In this document: positions 54,357-63,590 of the stretch, piece by piece
Numbering within the stretch: position 1 is the first letter of the stretch
How the letters are laid out: every line of letters starts with the position of its first letter
DNA from: Nostocoides sp. F2B08
GTDB lineage: Bacteria; Actinomycetota; Actinomycetes; Actinomycetales; Dermatophilaceae
Length of the DNA stretch: 64,000 bases
Assembly (NCBI RefSeq): GCF_009184895.1
Contig: NZ_WESE01000006.1
Location: 164,363-228,362 of the forward strand
Reading direction: 5' to 3'
Program-made: the position numbers and the translations under genes
Notes under the pieces: model-generated
What the model was told of the DNA's origin: nothing
The model's input: the letters and a program-made list of their open reading frames with translations, nothing else
The model's database searches: none

Positions 54357-55090
54357 GGACCTTGCGCGCGCTCGGCACCACTGTTGAGGTCGACCTGGGG
54401 GATGGCATCGACGAGACCGAGTTCGACGCGGCGTGGAGCCGATGCCTGTTGGAGTCAGAATCCCAGGAGGACGAAACGCTCGCGAGTGACGAACGCGTCG
54501 GGCCGGTCCCATCGATGTCCGGGCTCACCCAGGCGATCACCAGACAGCTCATTCGCAAACGTCGTGGCGAGCTCCTAATGCTCCATGCCGGGGCGGTCAG
54601 CCATCCGATAACCGGGGCATCGGTCGCCTACGTGGCACCAGGCGGCACGGGGAAGACGACCCTGACGAGAGTTCTCGCACAATCGCACGGCTACCTCACC
54701 GACGAGACCGTTGGCGTCGATCCGGTGAGCGGCGAGATCTCCCCCTACCCCAAACCACTGTCGACGAGGACCCCCGAGGGCGGGTTCCCCAAGATCGAGC
54801 GTGGGCCCGACGAGTTGGGCCTGCAGGCTGCGCACCCTGCTCCGTGGCTCGCGGCTGTGGTGCTGCTTCGCAGGGTGCCGGCCGCTCACGAGCCCCGCTG
54901 GACCAGGCTGGACCTGCTCGACGGAGTCATGGCTGTCGTACCCGAAACCTCTTCACTGAGCGCGCTGGACCGCCCGTTGCAGGTGCTTCAGGACTTCTAC
55001 GGACGGCTCGGAGGCTTCTGGCGGCTCGAGTATGCAGAGGCGACCGACCTTCGTGAGTCGATCACGGCCCGGCTGGAGGCTGTCGCGTGA
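54353..55090 (+). CDS. HPr kinase-related P-loop protein, copy 2
   Basis: A 245-residue relative of copy 1. LMLHAGAVSHPITGASVAYV leads to Walker A APGGTGKTTL (about residue 102), then HGYLTDETVGV in place of HprK's regulatory acids. Copy 1 has GVSHAGKST and LTDEVSRL at the same spots. Both therefore keep the HAG-x-V strand and LTDE, defining a shared subfamily. It overlaps the membrane protein gene upstream and PqqD copy 3 downstream by 4 bases each. Function is unknown. Confidence 0.78.
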   Translation: MRTLRALGTTVEVDLGDGIDETEFDAAWSRCLLESESQEDETLASDERVGPVPSMSGLTQAITRQLIRKRRGELLMLHAGAVSHPITGASVAYVAPGGTGKTTLTRVLAQSHGYLTDETVGVDPVSGEISPYPKPLSTRTPEGGFPKIERGPDELGLQAAHPAPWLAAVVLLRRVPAAHEPRWTRLDLLDGVMAVVPETSSLSALDRPLQVLQDFYGRLGGFWRLEYAEATDLRESITARLEAVA

Positions 55091-55356
55091 GTCTGGAGAG
55101 AGGGCCGATTGTCGACCTGCTAGTTCATGAGGACGAATGCGTCGTCCTGTTGGAGAACGAGTGCCTCAGACTGTCATCGGTCGCCGCCGCAGTACTTGAG
55201 TTCCTCGAAGTCCCACGGTCTGGCGATGACGTGCGCGGGCATCTCGAGAGCATCTTCGGGCCCGCACCAGCGGGCCGTTTCGAGTCCCTGATCAGCGACC
55301 TTGTCCAGCAGGACGTGGTGGTGAGCGCAGGTCCGGTCCGTTCGGAGGATCCTTGA
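55087..55356 (+). CDS. PqqD-like protein, copy 3
   Basis: An 89-residue PqqD-fold protein: VVLLENECLRLSSVAAAVLEFLEV keeps the Ser-x3-Ala-x3-Leu core, but the usual Asn-Pro and Trp are absent, so it is the most divergent of the three copies. The GTG overlaps the HprK-like stop by GTGA. A 113-base gap without a clear promoter then leads to the dehydratase gene. Confidence 0.75.
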   Translation: MSLERGPIVDLLVHEDECVVLLENECLRLSSVAAAVLEFLEVPRSGDDVRGHLESIFGPAPAGRFESLISDLVQQDVVVSAGPVRSEDP

Positions 55357-55469
55357 CCAATTCTTGACCTATGGGTAACGGTTTCGGGGGAGAGCGGTTA
55401 GCATTGGGCGGGTTGCCGAGGCGACATGAAGGCGGCGTGAACGAACATGACAGGGGGGCGGGAGATCAG

Positions 55470-57278
55470 ATGAGCAGTTCCGTGTATGTGAAGCGTTCGG
55501 CCATGGTGGCCTGGGACGCGCTCTCATGGATCATCGCTCTGGGTCTGTTCCTACTTCTCCGCCACGACCTCGCACTGTCCGAGCGTATCTGGGAGGCGAC
55601 TCTCGCATACACGACCGCAGCGATACTGCTCCAGGTGGCAGGCGGGTTCTATCTGCATCTGTACCTCGGTCGAAGCCGGGTGGGCAGCTTCGACGAAGTG
55701 ACCGCGCTCGGTGCCCTGGTCCTGACGATCAGCATCTTCCTCGGAGGAGCCTTCTTCCTCACCCAGCCGGTCTTCTCGCGAGGCGTGGCCGTCGCGATGC
55801 CGGCCTTGGCGTTCATCCTCATGGCAGCGGGCCGCTGGGTGTTCCGTGCGGCCGTGACGGACCCAATCCTGCGTAACCGGCCTGAGGGCGCGAAGCGGGC
55901 CCTGGTCTATGGGGCCGGGGACATCGGCCACCAGGTCGTCGGACTGGTGGACACCGCGGACGAGCCGCCGTACACGATCGTCGGCTTCATCGACGACAAC
56001 CCTGCCAAACGGTACCTGCGGATTCGTGGCCACCGTCTGCTTGGGAAGGGTGGGGACCTGCCGGACCTCGCGCAGCGGCACAGGGTCGACGTGGTCATCC
56101 TCGCGATTACCAACGCTCAGCCCGCGTTCATCCAGGACCTCGCCGATCGACTGGAGCCGGTTGGGATCACGCTGGTCGTTGTCCCACCGGTGCGCGAGAT
56201 GATTGACGGGCAGGTCCAACTCGGTCAGTTGCGAGAGTTCAACGTGGCAGACCTCCTTGGTCGTCGCCCGATCGAGACCGACCTGTCGGAGGTTGCAGGT
56301 CTGATCACCGGACGGCGGGTTCTCGTGACCGGTGCTGGCGGGTCTATCGGCAGCGAGCTCGCCGCCCAGGTGCACGGGCTCGATCCGGCGTCGTTGGTCT
56401 TGCTCGATCGTGACGAGTCCTCGCTACACGCCGTCCAGCTCCGTCTCTATGGCTCGGGGTTGCTCGATCGCGACGACATCGTCCTGTGTGATATCCGTGA
56501 TGTCGAGGCGCTCGACCAGATCTTCCGTCGGCACCGCCCCGAGGTCGTGCTCCACGCGGCAGCACTGAAGCACCTGCCGATGTTGGAGCGGTTCCCTGAC
56601 GAGGGGTGGAAGACGAACGTTCTCGGCACGCATAACGTGCTCAGCTGCTCGCTGGCGCATGGGGTGGAGCACGTAGTCAACGTGTCCACAGACAAGGCCG
56701 CGGACGCCACGAGCGTTCTCGGGCAGACCAAGCGGATCGCTGAGCGACTGACTGCCTGGTATGCGATGGTGCACGACCTGCCGTACGTCTCGGTCCGTTT
56801 CGGCAACGTCCTCGGTTCTCGCGGCTCAGTCTTGTACGCGTTCCGTGCGCAGATCGAGCGCGGTGGACCGGTGACCGTGACGCATCCAGATGCGACGCGG
56901 TACTTCATGACCATACCCGAGGCGTGCGAGCTCGTCCTTCAGGCCGGCGCAATTGGTGACCCGGGAGACGTGCTCGTTCTCGACATGGGCGAACCGGTGC
57001 GCATCGTCGAGGTGGCTCGGCGGCTGATCGCTGAGTCGAAGCAGGACATCGACGTGGTGTACACCGGCCTGCGGCCGGGGGAGAAGCTTCACGAGGTGCT
57101 CTTAAGCGGCGAGGAACGCGGCACCCCGAGCGATCACGAGCTCATTACCAGGGTCGAGGTGCCCGGGCTCGACCCCAGCCACATGGCCCATGGCGGCTTG
57201 GACAGCGCGCACGGTGAGGTGGACCGACTGCAGGCCCTTGCGAACGCTGGCCTCCGCGACCAGCAGGGCGCAGCGTGA
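55470..57278 (+). CDS. membrane nucleotide-sugar 4,6-dehydratase (PglF/CapD/FlaA1-like)
   Basis: A 602-residue protein. Four N-terminal helices (from [17 protein letters not shown] to [15 protein letters not shown]) are followed by a CoA-binding-like Rossmann domain ([15 protein letters not shown]) and the SDR domain ([16 protein letters not shown]). The active-site strand reads [17 protein letters not shown]; members of this group have Met in place of the SDR Tyr, and here it is Leu. It would make UDP-4-keto-6-deoxy-HexNAc. ATG at 55470 has GGAG 6 bases before; the frame is open upstream but has no signal. Overlaps the UDP-sugar dehydrogenase gene by GTGA. Confidence 0.9.
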   Translation: MSSSVYVKRSAMVAWDALSWIIALGLFLLLRHDLALSERIWEATLAYTTAAILLQVAGGFYLHLYLGRSRVGSFDEVTALGALVLTISIFLGGAFFLTQPVFSRGVAVAMPALAFILMAAGRWVFRAAVTDPILRNRPEGAKRALVYGAGDIGHQVVGLVDTADEPPYTIVGFIDDNPAKRYLRIRGHRLLGKGGDLPDLAQRHRVDVVILAITNAQPAFIQDLADRLEPVGITLVVVPPVREMIDGQVQLGQLREFNVADLLGRRPIETDLSEVAGLITGRRVLVTGAGGSIGSELAAQVHGLDPASLVLLDRDESSLHAVQLRLYGSGLLDRDDIVLCDIRDVEALDQIFRRHRPEVVLHAAALKHLPMLERFPDEGWKTNVLGTHNVLSCSLAHGVEHVVNVSTDKAADATSVLGQTKRIAERLTAWYAMVHDLPYVSVRFGNVLGSRGSVLYAFRAQIERGGPVTVTHPDATRYFMTIPEACELVLQAGAIGDPGDVLVLDMGEPVRIVEVARRLIAESKQDIDVVYTGLRPGEKLHEVLLSGEERGTPSDHELITRVEVPGLDPSHMAHGGLDSAHGEVDRLQALANAGLRDQQGAA

Positions 57279-58564
57279 TCGCTGAGCGTGACCCGAGGGC
57301 CGCAACCGTCGGGGTCATCGGGTTGGGATATGTCGGCCTGCCTCTGGCTGTCGAGTTCGGCAAGGTCGTCGACGTCATCGGCTTCGACATCAACGAGGGC
57401 CGTGTCACCGAGATCCGCGGGGGGCGCGACCACACGCTGGAGGTCGACTCCGAGGCGCTGATCTCCGCTGATCGTCTGACGGTCATAACAGACCCCATGG
57501 GGCTGGCTCAGGCGGACGTCTACATCGTTACGACACCGACCCCAATCGACGATGCAAAGCAGCCGGACCTCGGACCGCTCCTCTCAGCGACTCGGACCGT
57601 AGCGGGTGCTCTAAGTCCAGGTGACATCGTGATCTATGAGTCCACGGTGTACCCGGGGGCGACCGAGGAGCAGTGCGTGCCAGTGCTTGAGGAGTACTCC
57701 GGCCTGCGTTTCAATGAAGGCTTCTTCGTCGGCTACAGCCCGGAGCGCATCAATCCCGGTGATAAGCATCGACGAGTCACTAACATCGTCAAAGTGACCT
57801 CCGGCTCCACGCCGGAGACCGCTGATTTCGTCGACTCCCTATACCGGCTCATCGTGAAGGCCGGCACCCATCGAGCGTCCTCGATCAAGGTCGCCGAGGC
57901 CGCGAAGGTCATCGAAAACACCCAGCGTGACGTGAACATCGCCCTCATTAACGAACTGGCCGTGCTCTTCGAGCGGCTGGGGATCGACACCGAAGAGGTT
58001 CTCCTTGCCGCCGGCTCGAAGTGGAACTTCCTGCCGTTCCGGCCAGGCCTCGTCGGCGGACACTGCATTGGTGTGGACCCCTACTACCTGACCCACAAAG
58101 CCCAGCAGGTCGGCTACCATCCGGAGCTGATCCTTGCCGGACGGCGACTCAATGACTCCATGGGTGGCTACGTCGCATCCCAGCTTGTCAAGGCAATGAC
58201 GAAGCGCGGGATAGCCGTGCAAGGTGCGCGCGTGCTCGTCCTGGGGCTGGCCTTCAAGGAGAATACTCCGGACTTACGCAACTCGCGCGTCATCGACATC
58301 ATCACGGAGTTGCGGCAGTATGACGTCCACGTCGATGTCCTCGACCCGTGGGTCGAGCCGGACGAGGCCCTGAGCGAGTACCAGATTTCGCTTGTGACGG
58401 AGCCCCAGTTGGGCGCTTACCAAGGCATCATTCTCGCCGTCGCCCACCGGGAGTTCACCGACTTGGGGGGCGGGGCGATCCGCAAGTGGGGCGCCGAGGC
58501 GGGTCACGTGGTCTACGACCTGAAGTATGCGCTCGACCCATCCGCATCCGATCTGCGGCTCTAG
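57275..58564 (+). CDS. UDP-N-acetyl-hexosamine 6-dehydrogenase (TviB/WbpA-like)
   Basis: A 429-residue UDP-sugar dehydrogenase. NAD motif [29 protein letters not shown] and [11 protein letters not shown], catalytic Cys in [13 protein letters not shown], and [17 protein letters not shown]. These match the UDP-GalNAc/UDP-GlcNAc 6-dehydrogenase group (TviB, WbpO/WbpA) rather than wecC, so the right arm supplies a second uronic acid. GTG start overlapping the dehydratase gene. The substrate stereochemistry cannot be read from sequence. Confidence 0.9.
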   Translation: MIAERDPRAATVGVIGLGYVGLPLAVEFGKVVDVIGFDINEGRVTEIRGGRDHTLEVDSEALISADRLTVITDPMGLAQADVYIVTTPTPIDDAKQPDLGPLLSATRTVAGALSPGDIVIYESTVYPGATEEQCVPVLEEYSGLRFNEGFFVGYSPERINPGDKHRRVTNIVKVTSGSTPETADFVDSLYRLIVKAGTHRASSIKVAEAAKVIENTQRDVNIALINELAVLFERLGIDTEEVLLAAGSKWNFLPFRPGLVGGHCIGVDPYYLTHKAQQVGYHPELILAGRRLNDSMGGYVASQLVKAMTKRGIAVQGARVLVLGLAFKENTPDLRNSRVIDIITELRQYDVHVDVLDPWVEPDEALSEYQISLVTEPQLGAYQGIILAVAHREFTDLGGGAIRKWGAEAGHVVYDLKYALDPSASDLRL

Positions 58565-58573
58565 GCTAATGGA

Positions 58574-59227
58574 GTGACAAGGTCAGGGGATCGAGCGAAG
58601 CGGGCGTTCGACGTAGTCGTCGGGAGCGCCGTGTTAGTTCTATCCATGCCGATCCAAGCGGCGGTGGCGATAGCGATCCGTCGGTCAATGGGAGCCCCGG
58701 TTCTCTTTCGCCAGCTTCGGCCGGGCAAGGATGGCGTGGCGTTTGAGCTGATCAAGTTTCGAACGATGCGGCACCCGGATGCATCGCATGTGACAGATGA
58801 AGAGCGGCTCACGCCTCTGGGTAGCTTTTTGCGGTCTACAAGTCTCGATGAACTCCCATCATTGCTAAATGTTCTCCGAGGCGAAATGAGCTTAGTCGGA
58901 CCTCGACCTCTCCTGGTGGAATACTTACCGCACTACAGTCCCGACCAACTGCGACGTCACAGCGTTCGGCCGGGGATCACGGGACTCGCTCAGATTTCAG
59001 GACGCAACAGTATTCCTTGGGAAGCCAAGTTTGCGAAGGACCTGGAGTATGTAGATGGCCAATCATTTTGGATGGATCTGAAAATTCTTATTGCGACGAT
59101 TATGTTCGTCTTGCGCAGGAAGGGCATAACGGGCGATGGTGAGGCAACCGCGCGACGGTTTGTCGGATGCGATGACTTGCCCGGCGACAGGCCTCCTCGC
59201 CAGGACGTCCACCTACCGAACGATTGA
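58574..59227 (+). CDS. initiating sugar-1-phosphate transferase (PglC-like phosphoglycosyl transferase)
   Basis: A 217-residue small polyprenol-phosphate phosphoglycosyl transferase. It starts RAKRAFDVVVGSAVLVLSMPIQAAVAIAI (in short, the membrane re-entrant helix), then FKLIKFRTMR-like FELIKFRTMR, DELPSLLNVLRGEMSLVGPRPL and RPGITGLAQISGRN. Catalytic Asp-Glu is the DE of LDELPS. It loads the first sugar on undecaprenyl phosphate. GC begins to fall within this gene, which starts 9 bases after the dehydrogenase stop. Confidence 0.92.
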   Translation: MTRSGDRAKRAFDVVVGSAVLVLSMPIQAAVAIAIRRSMGAPVLFRQLRPGKDGVAFELIKFRTMRHPDASHVTDEERLTPLGSFLRSTSLDELPSLLNVLRGEMSLVGPRPLLVEYLPHYSPDQLRRHSVRPGITGLAQISGRNSIPWEAKFAKDLEYVDGQSFWMDLKILIATIMFVLRRKGITGDGEATARRFVGCDDLPGDRPPRQDVHLPND

Positions 59228-59317
59228 ACTACCTTTCCAAGCTTCGCAAAGCCTAATCATGGTAATCGATAGGGGCGGCCAGCACGCTACCGACCACATG
59301 AAAGAGGGGGTGTTTGT

Positions 59318-60220
59318 ATGGCGAGGATTGTGTGCGGCGTGATCAATTACAACTATGCAGACTTTCTCAAGGAGTGCCTCCAATCCATAGATGAACAGGT
59401 AGAAGTCGACGATATTCGGGTGATAGTGGTTGATGACTGCTCGACCGACAACTCTCGAGAGATTATAGAACAGTGGGCGCGCTCATCCCCACATCAAACC
59501 GAGATAGTCTTCAAATCGGTCAACACTGGGCCCGGAGACTCATACAATCAGATCATTCGTCGTCTCCGCCCTGAAGACGAGTTCCTGGCAATAATTGACG
59601 CTGATGACTATTGGCTACCGCGAAAAAGCATAGCGCAATTGGCGGCCTTTGGGCAGTCACCCCCAACAACTGCGGTCGTGTATTCTGATGACCTGGTCTT
59701 AGACAACGAGACCGGAGTGCTTGAGGCTAGAAGAGTGCAGAGTCCACCTATTGGCCAAGGCGCAATCGAACATTTGCTAACCCGCCACGTCTTCACACCG
59801 CTTAACTCGACGTTAATTCGCGCGGAGATGGTGAGTGAAATCGATGCCAGTCTTAGAGTATGTGATCTGCAACTATGGTTGGCGACTGCCAAGCGGGGGG
59901 AGTTTGTCTATTGTCCGGGGCACTACAGTGTGACGCGTAGGCACAAGGGCTCGATGTCGTTAAACGAGACGCTGCGTACAGATCGGTTGACGATTCTTGG
60001 CCGTTATGCATCCAATGGCCAGGAGCGCTCTTGGGCGCGGCAGCGGGGAAGAAGCATACTCAAAGCCAGCTCAATCGATGGCCCCCAGCCTCCAGTGAAA
60101 GCGTACATTAGCTATATTTTCCGACTCCACGATGTCAAAGCAATTGCTTTTCTCGTGGCGCGTCTAATCCCAGGGAATCAGTCGATACTTCGACGACTTT
60201 ACCATTACCTGCGTAGGTAG
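59318..60220 (+). CDS. glycosyltransferase, GT2 family
   Basis: A 300-residue GT-A enzyme: INYNYADFLKECLQSID at the start, IVVDDCSTDNSREII with the first Asp pair, and IIDADDYWLPR as the DXD metal site. It is the first gene of a low-GC stretch (about 48-50% by eye). AAAGAGGGGG precedes the ATG. It adds a sugar to the lipid-linked unit; acceptor and donor are unknown. Confidence 0.88.
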   Translation: MARIVCGVINYNYADFLKECLQSIDEQVEVDDIRVIVVDDCSTDNSREIIEQWARSSPHQTEIVFKSVNTGPGDSYNQIIRRLRPEDEFLAIIDADDYWLPRKSIAQLAAFGQSPPTTAVVYSDDLVLDNETGVLEARRVQSPPIGQGAIEHLLTRHVFTPLNSTLIRAEMVSEIDASLRVCDLQLWLATAKRGEFVYCPGHYSVTRRHKGSMSLNETLRTDRLTILGRYASNGQERSWARQRGRSILKASSIDGPQPPVKAYISYIFRLHDVKAIAFLVARLIPGNQSILRRLYHYLRR

Positions 60221-60331
60221 GTAGACACATCGCGATACTGATGATAGTAAGAGCTCTCATCCGAGGCCAGGAATGGATGAATTTGGACCTCTCTGCCCGA
60301 CCGGAAACTCGTCACTGAAAGAAGGGAAGCT

Positions 60332-61258
60332 GTGACAACTAACGCGGAGCGGATAAGGTGGATAAAGAAGCGCGCGATACGAAGGGTAGATGCATACGAG
60401 GGTTTAGGATATGGTGCGGTACGTCTGCTTCTTGGCGTCGTTACCACGATCAGAAGTACCTACAACAGCCGAAAGCTGGCGACTGTACATTGGTCGCGAG
60501 GGAATGGAATGTGGCGACACAACTTTCCTGAGGGTAGGCTACTCGACCGCCAGAGATGGCATTCTGCCGAACATTACGCGACGCGTGGGGCCTACGACAT
60601 TTATGACCTGCTTTGGCGTCACTACAAACCGGCTACGGGAGATGTCGTGATTGATGTTGGGGCTGGTAATGGGGGGGAGACCCTTTTTCTTGCTGGCATG
60701 GTCGGCAAGGAGGGCCGGGTGGTCGCCATCGAACCTGCCGACGTACCATTCGAGCGCCTGGTAGCGATGTGTGCTCTCAATCGATGGTCACACGTAGAGC
60801 CGCATAAAGTGGCACTCTCGGCTACGTCGGGGACGGTCAGTATTTCTGAGTCGGAGAGTTGGGTGAGCAGCAACATCTACGAAGGTGGTACAAGCGAGGT
60901 GCGTTCAACAACCCTTGATGACCTTTGTGACCAGCTCGGTATCACTTCTGTCAACTGGCTGAAAATGAATATTGAAGGTGCGGAAAAGGAAGCCATACAA
61001 GGCATGGAGAGAATGGCTCCGAATGTGAAGAACATGACCATTTCATGTCACGATTTTCTTGGTACTGACTGGGGTCGATCCAAAATGGTCGTAACCAAGT
61101 GGCTCAAAGACCATGGATTTGAGGTGAGAACACATGGGCCTGGGCTTGAAGCCGAGAAGGACTATATCTACGCTTGGAGAGGCGATAGGAACCAGGTCGA
61201 TCGGGATATCGGGCCGCCGCCTCTGTACGATTTTGGAGAGTCAGAAGCAGAGTGCTGA
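60332..61258 (+). CDS. FkbM-family methyltransferase
   Basis: A 308-residue SAM-dependent methyltransferase. VIDVGAGNGGETLFLA is the SAM loop, VVAIEPADVPFERL follows, and MNIEGAEKEAIQGM is the FkbM motif for the acidic site. It probably O-methylates a sugar of the polymer. AAGGGAAG lies 4-5 bases before GTG 60332. It overlaps the glycosyltransferase gene by 7 bases. Low GC like its neighbours. Confidence 0.9.
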   Translation: MTTNAERIRWIKKRAIRRVDAYEGLGYGAVRLLLGVVTTIRSTYNSRKLATVHWSRGNGMWRHNFPEGRLLDRQRWHSAEHYATRGAYDIYDLLWRHYKPATGDVVIDVGAGNGGETLFLAGMVGKEGRVVAIEPADVPFERLVAMCALNRWSHVEPHKVALSATSGTVSISESESWVSSNIYEGGTSEVRSTTLDDLCDQLGITSVNWLKMNIEGAEKEAIQGMERMAPNVKNMTISCHDFLGTDWGRSKMVVTKWLKDHGFEVRTHGPGLEAEKDYIYAWRGDRNQVDRDIGPPPLYDFGESEAEC

Positions 61259-62613
61259 ATGCGAGAACGACACGTATGCCACGCATGAATAGCCCATGGC
61301 TGGATCCGTCACGCTGCGGATCGGATCAAGTGACCCTCATCGTTTTCACCTTAAGGTACCCTTTCGCCGATTATGCCGAAGTTTTCCTCGATACTGAAAT
61401 GCAGTATCTCGCTGACTTCGATCGAGTAATCTTCTGCCACTTCGGTAAAGAGCGGAACGACGTTCGGCCGGAAGCTCTAGCGAGGATCAACGCTATAGTT
61501 GATGTGATCGGTGTACCGATTATCCGGGGTCACACATGGGCGCTCTGGATGCGTGCACTGCTCGTGCTCCCGGCGGCTGGTCCTGACCTATTGCGTGAGG
61601 TCATGGCTCGCGCAAAACACAGCGGGCGAAGAAGGCCAACGTTGGCGGTCATCGGCCCGTCGGTTCTGGGCATCCTCAAGTTGCGCATTCAGGCTGCAGT
61701 ACTCAAGGACGAGCTCTCTCCTCTCCTCGCGCGGAGTCGTGTCCCTGTTTTCTATTCGTACTGGTTTGCTGGCGGGGCGTACCTAGCCGGCTTGTTAGCA
61801 GATGAACTTGGCGGAAAGGCGGTGGCTCGCGCCCACGCGTTTGATGTATATGATGACATTTACGGGTATCGGTATTTCCATAGTTGTTCGATCAGGCGGT
61901 TGGACGCCGTGTTCGCTTGCTCTGAGCATGGAATGAATCGATTACGCGTTGAATTGCCGGACTACAGCACGAGAATTCACCGAGCGTACCTCGGCACCCG
62001 ATCCCCAGCTGCTCTTCCGGTGACGCCCAGTCACCATTGCGAGGCGTTTCATGTTCTGACTTGCGCTAACGTGAATCCGGGAAAGCGGCTTGAGCGCGTT
62101 GTAGACGCGTTGAGCCTAACCACATGCGGTCCGATTCACTGGACGCATATAGGTGGTCCCGATGCCGAGATGATTGCATTGCGTGAGTATGCGAGCGAGA
62201 GGCTCCGTAGCCGTCCAGAAATCACAAGTGATTTTCTCGGTTTCTTATCTAACGAAGAAGTGACCACCTACTATGAGAGCTCGCACGTCGATCTTTTTGT
62301 CAGCACCTCTGATCACGAGGGCCTGCCAGTCACGATGATGGAGGCCATGTCGTTCGGAGTGCCAGTTGTGGGCACCGACGTGGGTGGCGTTGCCGAGATT
62401 GTGCGTGACAATGTCAATGGTTTCATTGTGCCTATCGATGATGCAGTTGAAGATCGTTTCGCTCAAGTCATAGACAGAGTTTGTTCGGCGGACGCGCAGA
62501 CGATCTCAGCTCTTCGGAGTAACGCGAAGCAGACGTGGCATGAACATTTTCGCGCTGAATCCAACTACAGTCGGTTCTTCCGCTATCTGAGTTCGCTGCG
62601 GATCCAAGCGTAG
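61252..62613 (+). CDS. glycosyltransferase, GT4 family
   Basis: A 453-residue GT-B enzyme. A central SYWFAGGAYLAGLLADELGG leads to ARAHAFDVY in the family's start of the nucleotide-binding half; later come NVNPGKRLERVVDAL, the donor site DLFVSTSDHEGLPVTMMEAM (E-x7-E) and VPVVGTDVGGVAEIV. It retains the anomeric configuration in most relatives. It is the last gene before the insertion-sequence debris and may have been next to further EPS genes that were lost. Confidence 0.9.
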   Translation: MLNARTTRMPRMNSPWLDPSRCGSDQVTLIVFTLRYPFADYAEVFLDTEMQYLADFDRVIFCHFGKERNDVRPEALARINAIVDVIGVPIIRGHTWALWMRALLVLPAAGPDLLREVMARAKHSGRRRPTLAVIGPSVLGILKLRIQAAVLKDELSPLLARSRVPVFYSYWFAGGAYLAGLLADELGGKAVARAHAFDVYDDIYGYRYFHSCSIRRLDAVFACSEHGMNRLRVELPDYSTRIHRAYLGTRSPAALPVTPSHHCEAFHVLTCANVNPGKRLERVVDALSLTTCGPIHWTHIGGPDAEMIALREYASERLRSRPEITSDFLGFLSNEEVTTYYESSHVDLFVSTSDHEGLPVTMMEAMSFGVPVVGTDVGGVAEIVRDNVNGFIVPIDDAVEDRFAQVIDRVCSADAQTISALRSNAKQTWHEHFRAESNYSRFFRYLSSLRIQA

Positions 62614-62693
62614 AAGTCAGCAGCCTTGTATGGGTTGTGGTCACACGACCTGGGCCTGAATTCTACAAGTGGGACTGATGCTCCTATGTGTTG

Positions 62694-62911
62694 TCAAGCT
62701 GCGGTGAGCCATTCTCGGTAGCGGTGGGCGAAGTCGTCGTCGCTGCGTCGGCCGAGTTCGAGTTCGCCGACCCGGAGGGCCGCACGCGCAGGGGGTCGGC
62801 GACCGTGGTCAGGGTGATGTTCTTGGCTTGCCGGGCGGGTCGTAGGTCGGAGTAGTCCGGCACAGAACAGTTGCCGAGCAGGGCCTGGAAGACTTCGCGG
62901 GCGATTGCCAA
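62694..62911 (-). pseudogene. frameshifted C-terminal remnant of a transposase, probably IS110 type
   Basis: Read on the minus strand, one frame encodes IAREVFQALLGNCSVPDYSD followed by LRPARQAKNITLTTVADPL, and another encodes GELELGRRSDDDFAHRYREW before the stop at 62694. Together they resemble the C-terminal segment of actinobacterial IS110-family transposases. The switch of frame near 62780 shows a frameshift, and nothing of the catalytic N-terminus remains. The IS family is from memory of the pattern, so moderate confidence. Confidence 0.5.
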
Positions 62912-62954
62912 TGGCCAGGTGGGGGTCCCCGCTGGTGGCCAAGTGGAAGTCCCC
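62912..62954. repeat. IS21-type terminal direct repeats
   Basis: TGGCCAGGTGGGGGTCCCC is followed directly by GCTGGTGGCC and AAGTGGAAGTCCCC, two near-copies of TGGCCA-(A/G)GTGG-TCCCC. IS21-family ends carry such multiple repeats. This marks one end of the element that contained the IstB fragment next door. Confidence 0.6.
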
Positions 62955-62970
62955 GGCCCTCTGCTGGTTC

Positions 62971-63207
62971 TCAGCGGGTGGGGCGGTCACCCCCTTGGCG
63001 GGTTCGGGCGTGCCTCATGCGGTGGGACTGGCCGCTGATGATCACGGTGGTGGCGTGGTGCAGGAGCCGGTCGAGCATGGAGACGGCGGTGGGGTGTTCG
63101 GGCAGGAACCGGCCCCAGTCCTCGAACGACCAGTGCGACGCTAAGCCGAGGGATCGGCGTTCGTAGGCGGCGGCGACGAACCGGAACAGCAGCTGGGCGC
63201 CGGTGTG
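62971..63207 (-). pseudogene. C-terminal fragment of an IS21-family IstB-like ATPase
   Basis: The minus strand encodes QLLFRFVAAAYERRSLG, then SHWSFEDWGRFLPEHPTAVS, LDRLLHHATTVI and SGQSHRMRHARTR to a TGA at 62971. This is the IstB tail, after the Walker B motif. The 5' part has been cut off by the IS3-like element starting at about 63204. IstB assists the IstA transposase by binding DNA and ATP. Confidence 0.75.
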
Positions 63208-63287
63208 AAGCGTTCACGGTTTGATGCCGCATCGTTTCCCACCAAGGAGGAGGATGAGGTTCCCCCCGAAGTGTGGAGGCATCGACA

Positions 63288-63590
63288 ATGAGGATTGCGA
63301 TGTCAAGGAAGAGAACGAAGTACGACCGGGAGTTCCGTGAAGGGGCGGTCCGGATCGTCGAAGAGACCAGGAAGCCGATCGCTGCGGTCGCCCGCGACCT
63401 CGGGATCAACGAGGGCACGTTGGGCAACTGGGTCCAGCGCGCCCGCGCTGAGCGGGAGGGCCGTGGTGAGCTGTCCGAGGCGGACTTCGAGGAGCTGAAG
63501 GCGCTGCGCGCCGAGGTGGCTGAGCTGCGGATGGAGCGTGATGTGCTCAAGCGATCCGTGGTCCTGTGGGTGAAGGAGGCGACGAGGTGA
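63288..63590 (+). CDS. IS3-family transposase OrfA (HTH protein)
   Basis: A 100-residue DNA-binding protein. It has KYDREFREGAVRIVEETRK, then the helix-turn-helix AVARDLGINEGTLGNWVQRA and a leucine-zipper-like end (LKALRAEVAELRMERDVLKR). OrfA binds IS ends and is fused to OrfB by -1 frameshifting in many IS3 members. Here the GTG of OrfB overlaps its stop by 4 bases. Start taken at ATG 63288; ATG 63300 is possible. Confidence 0.88.
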   Translation: MRIAMSRKRTKYDREFREGAVRIVEETRKPIAAVARDLGINEGTLGNWVQRARAEREGRGELSEADFEELKALRAEVAELRMERDVLKRSVVLWVKEATR

